Source: Cinnamomum chago (lineage: Eukaryota; Streptophyta; Magnoliopsida; Laurales; Lauraceae). Taken from it: a DNA stretch of 64,000 bases. Position 1 is the first letter of the stretch. Each line of letters opens with the position of its first letter. The stretch spans positions 29,787,501 through 29,851,500 of the forward strand of contig CP142457.1 in NCBI GenBank assembly GCA_038049695.1. Direction: 5' to 3'. Under the pieces are notes generated by a model. It saw nothing but the letters and a program-made list of their open reading frames with translations, was not told the origin of the DNA and searched no databases. Below, piece after piece: positions 54,906-64,000 of the stretch. The position numbers and the translations under genes were made by a program.

Positions 54906-57614
54906 TGATGGACCGCGCCCCTCCGTTCCTCCTCCGCTGCCATCCGCCCCGGGTCTGTCGGGGTCCGGAAGGAGGGAGAGGGAAGAAAGAAAGGCGGGTA
55001 TCAACATTTTGTAGGTATGCCAGATTTTCTTTTCTCCTTGGAATTTAGAATAGTGATCCGGAGATTCACCTTCACAAGTATAAAGGAAATTAACTTTTTC
55101 CTAACTTTCCATTGCACACATATTTTAAAGAAAAGAGACAAGTTTGTTTTGAATGCCGTGAGAGGCGATTTTCTCTGTTTGCCGTGAAAGGCGATTTTGG
55201 TGCCGTGAAAGGCGGTTTACAAATCTCATCAATAATGAAAAGACAAGAAATGTGAATTTTGTGTCTCTTTAAGAAAAAATACAATACAATAGAAAAGAAA
55301 GAAATGGAATCTAACTTTTCATGAGATTGTGGGGGACCCGTTCAGATCGACGGTCGCGAGTCATGTATGGACTCCGCCATCGTCCTTCAGATGAGAACTT
55401 TGATGCTTGATTTCATTGCTTCGCTCCAACCTCAGATTTTTAGAGGATAAGGACCAAGGTAAGGTCCTATATCCAGTAAAAAAGAGAGTATACGGACTGA
55501 AAAGCCGCATCTAGCCATGTTGGAAATCAGGAGAGGTGGCCTTGGGGGGGTGGCCCCCCAAGGGGCTTTGATCACCTTGTAGTGTTGGTTGCTGCAGAGT
55601 TTTCTTGAAGGAGCAGAGTTGTAGAGATTTCTCCGAGGATTTTTGAATGATTTTCTGGCGATTTTCCTCTCTGGATCCGTTTCCCTTGGAATGACCCTCC
55701 TATTTATAGGCTTTTGGTAGCCATTTAGGAGAGTTTATGAGCATTTATGGTATTAATGCTCATGATGGGAGGAGTTACAAGTTTTTATTTACTTGTTTTG
55801 TAACTCCTTTCTCCTTGAATTTGATTGGCCGATGGAGAGTGATGGGCATTTAATCGCCTTTAATCTCCATGATGATGGGAGTTTCATGATTTTAATGTCA
55901 TGATTACTTGGACTTGTAACTCCCATTTGCTTGCTTCTGATTGGGCCGTTCAAAATAATGAGTTAATGACCGCACTAACTTGCCATAAACGGGTCATTTA
56001 ACTACATTAATTGATTGCCTGGGCGCTTGAGGAGTCGCGGGCCATGCCGCATCCTTTGGGATTCTTCTTGCGATGATCACCAATGGACCCACATACCATT
56101 TGATGTCGGATGGTGATCCAATTTCAGACATTGGTTGATGTCAGCGGGCCAGCAACATCTGTCCAGTCGATTTCGCGATCGGGCGGGCTGAAAGTGTGCT
56201 TTCTTGGTTAGCCGTTTGACGATCTTGAGGCGTCCGATGATGAACTAATGATTCCAGTGATGGATCCGTGATGTTGATGAAGATCGACGGATATCATGCA
56301 CAAAAAATCAGATTTTGGAAAAATCACAGGGGCCAATCAATTTGAAACGCGAAAAGTACCCGAAAAATGGGGTTTTTGGGCGAGGTCCGGCGGCCCGGAC
56401 CTCCATGGTCGCCGACGACCATGGGGTTTGTGCCCCATGGTCGGCCGTCTTCCGGTCGCCTTTTCTTCGCCGTTTTTCGTCCGTTTTCGCTTCTGTTTTC
56501 TCCTGTATTTTTCTTGGAATTTCCTCTCATTTATTGGCTGGATTTCCCTCAAGAAAACCTGACGAGAAGCCATGCAAATCGGATCGCAAAGTTTCCCATT
56601 TTCTGAAAAGCCGAAGACTTTGCTGTGGAGAACTGCCGATTTTTTTGTCAAGCGTCGAAACTAGGTCAAACGATGTCGGAATGACCTGAAATTCGACGTG
56701 TAGCTTCTTGAGCAGTAGAAGAGACCAACCATAGGCTTTTGTTAAGGTTTTAAAGCCGTTTTGGGTCCCGCAAACGCTTGACTTTGATTTCACTACGAGG
56801 GAAATGCCGAGCTTTGACTTTCGGTCAAACGATGTCCGATTGACCTGAAATTTGATGGGTAGCTTCCTCATCAGTAGATAGGACCAACCATAGGCTTTCG
56901 TTTGAGTTTTGAAGTCATTTGGAGTCATGCAAACGCTTGCCTTTATTTCACCGCGAGGGAAATGCCGAGCTTTGACTTCTGGTCAAACGATGTCCGATTG
57001 ACTTGAAATTTGATGGGGAGCCTACTGGAGTCATTTTGAGATTATCCACAAGCTCTGAATTGGGTGCCATGGTCCCGGGGTGCTCCGCCGCCGGTAGGCT
57101 TTGATTTTGTTCCCGAGCATCGAAAGTGGGTCAAACGTTGTCAGAATGACCTGAAATTTGATGCGCAGCCCTTTTGAGGTATGTAGAAGCCGCCTATGTG
57201 CTCTGTTTGATGAGTGACGACCTCGGTAGTTCTCGCTATCTAAGGGCTTGATTTTGCTGCTCGAGAGTTGATGGAGGGTCAAACGGTGTCGGTTTGACTT
57301 GAAACTTGACATGTAGCCTTTCGGAGGTATTTTGAGACCATCCGTAGACTCTGATCGAAGATTTGGGGTCTTCGACACTGTTGCCGCCGGGAGCTGCTGC
57401 TTAGCTGTTGGAGAAGTGAAGCTAGGCCAAATGATATCGGAATGGCCCGAAACTTCATGTGTACCTCTCTTTTGGTTGTTTTGAATGACCTTGCAGTTTT
57501 TGTTTGATTCTGACAAGATCTGATGCTTGAAGTGGCGCCTGCCTATTTTTGGTAGGATGCGGCTCAATGTAGCTTTTGGTATGAAGATGCAAAGTGACAT
57601 TTTTGGTGTCAACA
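54906..57614 (-). repeat. Duplicate of the A 3' LTR (2,709 bp)
   Basis: Same length and termini as 18204-20912. The TATA box is at 55701-55708 (minus strand) and the hairpin at 55540-55563. It is followed by a polypurine-tract copy (57615-57629), so it is a 3' LTR copy and not the true 5' LTR, although automated tools would pair it with the left copy. Confidence 0.88.
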
Positions 57615-58643
57615 AATGCCCCTTCGAGGTACAGCGACGATATAGCTTTTGCAGTCGATGTGCCTCGAAGAGAATCTTGAAGAAGAGCTTCTGACTTGAC
57701 CAAGAGTCTTTGAGCATTATTTTTTTTTTGATGGAGTAGCCTTTTGAGCTTCCAAGGGGTTTTATGGTAGTGAGAGGGATCACGTACCATCTCAAGGCAA
57801 GATTTTGAGAATGACATTTGGATTTGGATTTGGTTTTGGTTTTTTGGTTTTGATTTTGACCTTGTGACCTAACAAGCTGTATGTGGCAGGTTAGGGGGTC
57901 AGGTTTTTGGTTTTGGTTTTGACCTTGTGACCTAACAGGCTGTATGTGGCAAGTTAGGGGGTCGGGTTTTGATTTTTGGTTTTGGCCTTGTGACCTAACA
58001 AGCTGTATGTGGCGAGTTAGGGGACCATGGTTTGGTTTTTTGGTTCACTCTTTGGGACAATTTTGGGTCCATTGGAGTGGTTTGGGCTTTTGTGGAATGT
58101 CAATTTCAAGATTTTGGCTTAATTTGGTTCATGAGGTGGGATGGTTTGGATTTTTGGAAACTCATGAAGCTTGGATTTTTGTATGGTATGGTCCAATCAA
58201 CTCAAAAGAGGCATGGAACCATTTTTGTATGCTCTTGGTAAGAGAAATTTTGACTAAAAGCCACTTTTAGTGCCTAGGTGGTCAAACCTGGCTCATATGG
58301 GCTAACCCATGGGACCTTAAGCTTTGAAAGATGGCTTAGATCTCACATGGTGTCATTTTGTAAAGAATATCTAAAAATATTTCCTTTGGATAGAGAGTAT
58401 CTAAAAATATCCTTACTTTGAGAGATTTTCTCAAGTTTCCTTGATTTTGGGAGAGATTCTCTCAAAATATATTTCTTTGGGAGAGAATATCTATCATTCC
58501 CTTTCTTTTTGGAGAGAATTTTTCAAAGAATCTTTGTTTTGGGAGAGAATATCCCAAGTTTCCTTTTCTTTTGGGAAGGTTGCTAATTTTTAGCACTTAC
58601 CTCCTTACTTTTCTCCTCTTTCCTCTTTTGGTTTGCTTTCTTC
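57615..58643. repeat. Duplicate of the A 3' internal noncoding region
   Basis: It matches 20913-21939, including the polypurine tract with one base change and the roughly 60-bp tandem repeats (about 57850-58030). No coding region. Confidence 0.85.
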
Positions 58644-58651
58644 TATAAAAG
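58644..58651 (+). promoter_or_regulatory. TATA box of the duplicated antisense gene
   Basis: TATAAAAG, with surroundings identical to 21940-21947, lies about 110 bases before the ATG at 58752. Confidence 0.65.
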
Positions 58652-58751
58652 CAAAGGGGTGGGATCTCTTGCTCCTATTGCAAAAAACCTTCAAGAGTGC
58701 TTCAAGATCTTCTCTTCTTCAAAGACCTTCAAGTTCTTCTTCTTCTTTTCC

Positions 58752-60932
58752 ATGGCTTCAAGTGAGTTTTTCTTTCTCAATAAGAAATTGCATGTAAAAG
58801 TTTCTTTTCTTTTTTTTTCACGTGTTTCCCCTTTTTTTTTCACACGTTTTTTTTTTTTTTCTTTCTTCTCTTTTTTTTTCTTTTTTTCTTTCTCTTTTTT
58901 TTTTTTGCTACTGTACGGACATGTCCGTACAGCTTGGGTTGTACGGCCATGTGGCCCATGGGCCACGGCCTGTGGGCCAGCCCAGAATTTTTCTTTTTTT
59001 CTTCTTTTTTTTTTTTTTCTTCTCTTTCTTTTTAAGAAAGAAAACTTTCTTTTCCCCCCCTTTTTGCTCACCGTGATAATGAGGTTTATGCAATCCAAGA
59101 TGCTCATGCACATATATTTTTTTATGAAGATAAAAAGTTAGAGTCTCTAGGTTAAGCCAACATGAATTTTGACTTAGACAAAGTTTGATTGGTTTTGACC
59201 AAGTTGGGTTGGAATTGGTCAAACTTTTTTGTCAAAGTTTTCCTAGCGTCTAATGCATGATTTTTTTTTATGCATGATTTTTTGTAAATTGGATTGGAAG
59301 CATGATGATGATGCACACCTGGAAATCTTTTGCAAGTCTTCAGATTTGAAGCTCGCAGCAATGCTGAGCTCTTTCTTTAGTCTTGCGGGGGTTTCGAGGA
59401 ACTTTGCAAGTTCTGGAATTTGAAGCTCGCAGCAATGTTGAGCTCTTTTCCGATCTTGCGGAGATTTGAGAAGACTAACTTGATCTCGCAGCAATGTTTG
59501 AGTTCAAGCTTTCTTTGAGAATCCTTCATTGATTATGAGCTCGTGGTGATGCTGAACTCATCTTCAGGCTTCCAATCTTTTTTTTTTTTTTTCGGGGTAT
59601 TTCCCTTTTCTTCGGAATTGCCCCGGAGCCATGCCAAAATTTCGCTAGGATTTTTTTTAGCAAAATTCTGTCATTTTGGTGATTGATTTTCTTTCTTTTT
59701 CTTCCATTGCAGGTAGTTCCTCCAGAACGAACAAGGGTAAGGAGCCCGTTACCGATGCACCTCGTCGATCTGTCAGATCTTCCAATGCGGCCGTACAGCA
59801 GGCTTGGGAGAAGGTCCAGTATGTGGAGAGAAACTTGGAAGAGTGTGACTCGCTCAACCGAGATGAGATGAGACAGCGACTGATCGCTCTCAAGGATGAG
59901 GAGTTTTACAAGATTATGACAAGCAATCGTCCTTGGGTCATGGACGATCAGAGCGTTGTGCCCAAGCCTACCTTTTTCTTTGGTGATGCAGCCCCTGATG
60001 ACTCGTCATACCAAAGGAGATGCTTTCAGTTCTCTTACACAGCTGATGGTGAGGAGAGAACCATTTCTACCCGATCGACTTTTGATCGTACTATTTCGAT
60101 CATGAGTCTTTCTCCCACATGCTCTAAGAGAGAAGATCCTCCAAGCTGGGTGAAGAGGACCAATGTGGTCAAGACCGGGGTTTTTGTTGGCGGTCCTTCT
60201 GGTTATGCAGAGAAGTCGCCTGTCCGTCTGGACATGTTGATGCCGGCCAGCGGCTACCAAGGACCTGATCATCCATCGGTTGATTTGAGACCGGTGGGCC
60301 TTGGCATTTTCAGGGGTGATGGCAGCAATTGGGTGAAGCCTTTTCGACTTCGTGGCCGTTTCAGTGTTGACTCGAGCTGGGAGTCGTGCACTGATCACAT
60401 CCTGCAAATTGGTGGTGCCATTCTGAAGGAGGCCGAGATTTTTGATACGGTTCGCGCTTTTAGGCAAACCGTGATTTTCTCCGATGAGGCTTTTACGGCC
60501 ATGCTGGAGTCCTTCCTTCCACAAACCAACACCTTCATTGTTACGAATGGTGAGATTGGTTTTTCTTTGAAGGAGCTGAGTGCCATTACCGGGCTGTCCA
60601 TCCTCAGCAAACTCTACGAGGAATTTATGCCGATCGACAGCGTCCTTAAGGAGCAGTCTGAAGAGTTCAGGCTTTTGTACTTTCAGCTCGTCGCCTTTTA
60701 CGATTTTTTGAAGGAGAAGGAGGGCCCGAAAGTCCGGTGCAGCAGTTGGAAGAATGTTGGCTTTTTATCTCCCAACTTCTTTGGCAGTGGAGAATCTTCT
60801 GAGAAGAATCTGGCTTCGAAGAAGATCTCCGTTATGCGAGAAGATCTGAAAGAATTCTTCGCAAGCACAAACGACTATGTGCTCTGTTTGATGAGTGACG
60901 ACCTCGGTAGTTCTCGCTACCTATGGGCTTGA
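58752..60932 (+). pseudogene. Duplicated antisense gene, 5' part, fused to LTR sequence
   Basis: Exon 1 is 58752-58761 and the intron 58762-59712 (951 bases, as in the left copy). Exon 2 runs from 59713 and differs from the left copy by about five bases over 1.16 kb. At 60875/60876 the frame runs into LTR sequence and stops after about 20 foreign residues (at 60932). The product would be a truncated plant-mobile-domain-like protein with an LTR-derived tail. This copy escaped the CACTA insertion or lost that region in the deletion. Confidence 0.8.
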
Positions 60933-61296
60933 TTTTGCTGCTCGAGAGTTGATGGAGGGTCAAACGGTGTCGGTTTGACTTGAAACTTGACATGTAGCCT
61001 TTCAGAGGTATTTTGAGACCATCCGTAGGCTCTGATCGAAGATTTGGGGTCTTCGACACTGTTGCCGTCGGGAGCTGCTGCTTAGCTGTTGGAGAAGTGA
61101 AGCTAGGCCAAATGATATCGGAATGGCCCGAAACTTCATGTGTACCTCTCTTTTGGTTGTTTTGAATGACCTTGCAGTTTTTGTTTGATTCTGATAAGAT
61201 CTGATGCTTGAAGTGGCGCCTGCCTATATTTTGGTAGGATGCGGCTCAATGTAGCTTTTGGTATGAAGAGGCAAAGTGACATTTTTGGTGTCAACA
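60876..61296 (-). repeat. Remnant of the true A 5' LTR (421 bp)
   Basis: It corresponds to 20493-20912 and ends at the exact LTR terminus TGTCAACA, followed by the TCAAT target duplication. By eye it has about seven differences from the left A LTR, while the middle copy has about one over the same stretch. That fits it being the original partner LTR. The part toward the TATA box is deleted. Confidence 0.85.
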
Positions 61297-61615
61297 TCAA
61301 TGAAGAAAGACAATAAATGTGATTTTTTTTCTGTTAAAGAAAATACAAAATACAACAGAAAAGTAAGAAAAATGATCCAACTTCTCAGGAAATTGCGGGG
61401 ACACATTCAGATCGACAGTCGCAAGTCATGTATGGACTTCACCATTGTCCTTCAGATGAGAACGCTTGATGCTTTGATTCTTTGGCTTGACTTAGACTTC
61501 AGTTTTTTTTTAAAGGATAAGGACTAAAGGAAGGTCTTATATCTGATAAAAAAACGAAGAGACAGGCTGAAAAGCCGCGTCTAGGCCATGTTGAATAGAA
61601 GAAGAGAAGGCTTTG

Positions 61616-61637
61616 CCTTGGGGGGTGCCCCCCAAGG
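61616..61637 (-). other. G/C hairpin in the E1 LTR
   Basis: CCTTGGGGGG, loop TG, then CCCCCCAAGG form a perfect 10-bp stem. It is about 130-150 bases downstream of the TATA box on the minus strand, the same place as in the A LTR even though the flanks have diverged. Confidence 0.85.
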
Positions 61638-61769
61638 GACTTCAATCAGCTTGTGGTGTTTGTTGCAGCAGAGTTTCTTCAGAGTAACAGAGATTCTGGG
61701 AATTCTGAACGATCTTTCTGGTTGATTTTTCTTCGATTTTTCTGATCCGTTCTTCTTGGAACGATCTCC

Positions 61770-61777
61770 TATTTATA
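61770..61777 (-). promoter_or_regulatory. TATA box of the E1 5' LTR
   Basis: The minus strand reads GCATATAAATAGG. It is conserved in position with 18999-19006. Transcription would run towards lower coordinates, into element A. Confidence 0.65.
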
Positions 61778-63498
61778 TGCCTTTGGTAGCCATTTAGGAG
61801 GGTTTATGAGCATTGATGGCTTTAAAATTTCATGATGGGAGGAGTTACAAGTTTTTATTTCTTAATTTTGTAACTCCTTTTTCCTTGAATCTGATTGGCC
61901 GATGGAGAATGATGGGCTTTTAATCGCCTTTAATCTCCATGATGAGAGGAGTTTCATGGCTTTAATGCCATGATGGCTTTGACTTGTAACTCTCATTTCC
62001 TTGCTTCTGATTGGGTTGTCCAAAATAATGAGTTAATAACCGCATTTAGTTGGGTCAATTAACAGCATTAAGTGGTCGCCGGGGATTTGAAGAGTCACGG
62101 GCCGTGCCGCGTCTTTTCAAATTCTTCTTGTGATGACCGACGATGGATCTTCATGTTGATCGATGTCAGATGATCGTACAACTTTAGACATAGATCACTA
62201 ACAACGGGTCGGTACCATTTGTCTTGTCGATTTCTCGATCGGTAGAACAAAAAGTGTACTTTCTTGGTCAGCCGGTTGACGATCTTGGAGCAATCAATGA
62301 CAATTTCTTGCTCTTGCCGGCGGATCCGAAATGTAAACGGAGATCAGTTGATTCCAAGCGTCGAAAATTAGATTTTCAGGAAATCACAGGGGCTGGAACT
62401 CCCAAAACGCGAAAATGATAAAAAAACGGGCCTTCCGACGGAAATCTGGCGACCATGGGCTATGGTCACCGGCGACCATGGGGTTTGGTCCCCTTTGGTC
62501 CCCGTTTCGTCGGTCGTTTTTCGATCTTTTTGCTTCTTTTTTTCTCCTATATTTTCTTGACATTTTTCCTCATTTTTTGGCTTAATTCTCCTGAAGAAAA
62601 CCCGACGATAAGTCTTGCAAAACCGGAGCACAATGTTTTGTATTTTTTTGGAAAAGCCGAAGACCTTGCCGCCCAGAGTTGTCGATTTTTATCAAGAGTC
62701 AAAACTAGGTCAAACGATGTCGGAATGATCTGAAATTTGAGGTGAAGCCTCCCGAGCAGTAGATAGGACCAACCATGGGCTTTTGCTTGAGTTTTGAAGC
62801 TGTTTGGGGTCTCGTTGCTGTTTGGCTTGATTTCGCCGCGAAGAAGATGTCGCGCTTTGATGTGCGGTCAACCGATGTTCAATTGACCTGAAACTTGACA
62901 GGGAGCCTATTGGAGTCATTTTGAGATGATCCATTAGCTCCGATTTGGATGTCATGGTTCCGGGGTGTTTCGCCGCCGGTAGCCTTGATTTTCTTTCGGA
63001 GCGTCGAAGTCGGGTCAAACATTGTCGGAATGACCTAAAATTTGACGTGCAGCCCTTTTGAAGCATGTTGAAGCCGCCCATGTGCTCTGTTTGATGAGTA
63101 ATGGTCATGCTGGTTCTCGTTGTTGAAAGGCTTGATTTTCGTTCGGAGCGTCAAAGTCGGGTCAAACGTCGCCGGAATTACCTGAAATTTGACGTGGAGC
63201 CTTTTGGATGTATTTTGAGACCATCCGTAGGCCCTGATCGAAGTTTTAATGTCTTCGACACCGCCGCCGTCGGGAGCGCCTGCTTGGCCACCGGTGGAGT
63301 GAAGTTGGGTCAAATGATGTCGAAATGGCCCAAAACTTCATGTGTACTCCTCGTTTGGCTGTCTTGAAGGATCTTGCATTTTTCAAGTGATTCTAACAAG
63401 ATTTGATGCTTGAAGTAGCATTGCCCGTTTGTAGTAGGATGCGGCTTCATGTAGCTTCTTGATATTGAAGAGGCAAAGTGACATTTTTAGTGTCAACA

Positions 63499-64000
63499 GA
63501 GTTATCGTCTCTTGTGTGCGGGTGCTTTCACCGAGCTGAGACTTCTGTCGAGTTCCATAACTGCGGCACTTTGCAGCTAGTTCTGTAACCCAGCTGTCGT
63601 CTCTTCTATGTTGGTGCTGTCACCGAGTTGAGACTGCTGCCGAGTTTCATAACTAAGGCATTTTGCAACTGGTTCTGTAACCAAGCTGTAGTCTCTTCCA
63701 TGCTGGTGCTTCACCGAGCTGAGACCGCTGCCGAGTTCTATAACTTGGCGAGGAATAGAGTTGTTGTAAGTGAAGCTGTCCGGTTCGTGGCTGGTGTTGT
63801 CATCGAGACCGTTGTCGAAACTTTGTTTCTTGTTCGAAGAAGCTGGCTTGAGGCTGGTGCTGTCACCGAGGCTGCAGTTGAAGTTACGAAGATTGGAATT
63901 GTTCGAGCTGTGGTCAGTGCCATCACCGAGGCCATTGCTGGAGCTGTCAAGATCGAGATTGTCCGGGTAGTAACTGGTGTTATCACCGAGGCCGCTGCTG
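63499..64000. repeat. E0 tandem repeats, right part
   Basis: The sequence starts with GAGTT (the right target duplication of E1), then 92-bp units with CACCGAGCTGAGAC and GTTCTGTAACC (TCGTCTCTTC at 63597 and TAGTCTCTTCC at 63689). After about 63740 the repeats become more divergent but keep GCTGGTGCTGTCACCGAG. They continue to the end of the window, where the E0 pol would be expected further right on the minus strand. Confidence 0.8.

Larger units (their letters stand above)
54446..60875. repeat. Duplicated block, near-identical to 17740-24172
   Basis: It contains the E1 leader end and primer site (54446-54550), the E1 5' LTR left piece (54551-54905), TCAAT, the complete A 3' LTR, the polypurine tract, the A 3' noncoding region and the first part of the antisense gene. 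By eye the two copies differ by scattered single bases and T-run lengths. The breakpoint at the left lies in a shared ATTTTTTTGGATGC stretch, and at the right the copy ends abruptly in the antisense gene. Confidence 0.92.
18204..61296 (-). mobile_element. A: Tat-lineage Ty3/gypsy retrotransposon, rearranged, non-autonomous
   Basis: A is inserted in the E1 5' LTR with TSD TCAAT. Minus-strand order: truncated 5' LTR (60876-61296), a duplicated block (60875 down to 54446), leader, gag, protease, reverse transcriptase, RNase H, second RNase H, integrase, tandem repeats, antisense gene (plus strand), polypurine tract, and 3' LTR (18204-20912). The second RNase H and the antisense ORF between integrase and 3' LTR are typical of Tat-lineage elements. 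A CACTA element interrupts it. Gag-pol has many stops, so any mobility would need proteins from elsewhere. Confidence 0.82.
5064..63498 (-). mobile_element. E1: Tat-like Ty3/gypsy element, internally deleted and heavily nested
   Basis: The outer LTRs begin TGCTGGACCC (plus strand, 5064) and end TGTCAACA (63498), so the minus strand reads TG...CA. The 3' LTR is 5064-11809 and the 5' LTR is split (17849-18203 and 61297-63498). Between them remain a polypurine tract, a 3' noncoding piece, a gag piece and the leader. Pol and the antisense ORF are missing. E1 holds the copia remnant, both solo LTRs and element A. Removing the nested parts leaves about 2.5 kb for each LTR, which agrees between the two ends. 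Confidence 0.8.
61297..63498 (-). repeat. E1 5' LTR, right piece
   Basis: It begins with TCAAT (target duplication of A, 61297-61301) and continues the E1 LTR from the point equivalent to 5376. It contains a hairpin (61616-61637), a TATA box on the minus strand (61770-61777), a U3 repeat array (about 62700-63330) and the terminus GTGTCAACA at 63498. It has about 560 bases that the 3' LTR lost. E0 repeat sequence resumes directly after. Confidence 0.85.

Noticed and set aside
1..64000. tRNA, rRNA or intact host genes
   Set aside because: I looked for rRNA-like stretches, tRNA cloverleaf cores and long non-transposon ORFs and saw none. A covariance-model search would be needed to exclude small RNAs.

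Overview
The window is plant nuclear DNA from a repeat-rich part of a flowering-plant chromosome. The evidence is Ty3/gypsy elements with Tat-lineage features (a second RNase H and an antisense extra ORF), a CACTA (En/Spm) transposon, a Ty1/copia LTR, plant-type GT-AG introns, TATA boxes, and captured pieces of plant gene families. I see no intact host gene, no tRNA or rRNA, and nothing bacterial. The species cannot be told from the sequence. Element names E0, E1 and A are mine.

The window reads as one set of transposons nested inside each other. The outermost is E0, a decayed Tat-like element. Its left part is 1-5063 (LTR end, antisense ORF with its own TATA box, 92-bp tandem repeats), and the same 92-bp repeats resume at 63499-64000. 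E1 (5064-63498, minus orientation) sits inside that repeat array with a degenerate 5-bp target duplication (GAACT/GAGTT). Its 3' LTR (5064-11809) is interrupted by a truncated copia LTR (5640-10427), which carries a 3.04-kb solo LTR (6929-9968, TSD CATTC). E1 has lost most of its interior. The remaining gag piece carries a second solo LTR of the same family (13308-16380, TSD GTCCC). The 5' LTR of E1 (17849-18203 plus 61297-63498) is split by element A (18204-61296, minus orientation, TSD TCAAT).

Element A has an LTR at 18204-20912 and a plus-strand antisense gene with a plant-mobile-domain-like protein (22048-42315). It also has tandem-repeat blocks (42.5-43.65 kb), a broken gag-pol on the minus strand (53014 down to 44022), and a repeat-rich leader (53015-54446). 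A 15.4-kb CACTA element (24837-40236, TSD GAG) is inserted in the antisense gene. It carries a TNP2-type transposase gene, a Transposase_24-type second gene, and fragments of other genes: copia protease, purine permease, FAD monooxygenase, and bark-storage-protein-like nucleoside phosphorylase.

The block 17740-24172 is repeated almost exactly at 54446-60875, including the boundary between the E1 LTR and A. The simplest reading is unequal crossing-over between the leaders of E1 and A. A later deletion (junction 60875/60876) then removed most of the second copy of the interior and most of A's true 5' LTR. The LTR pair that looks like a young intact element (18204-20912 and 54906-57614) would therefore be one LTR and its later duplicate, so it dates the duplication and not the insertion.

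Nothing here appears fully functional. The gag-pol has six in-frame stops and three frameshifts, the TNP2 gene has a stop in its N-terminal domain, and the antisense gene is broken by the CACTA element and a late stop. The most interesting signals are the duplicated E1/A junction, the separately promoted and spliced antisense gene, the gene capture by the CACTA element, a stop codon in gag shared by E1 and A, and G/C hairpins just downstream of the retroelement TATA boxes.
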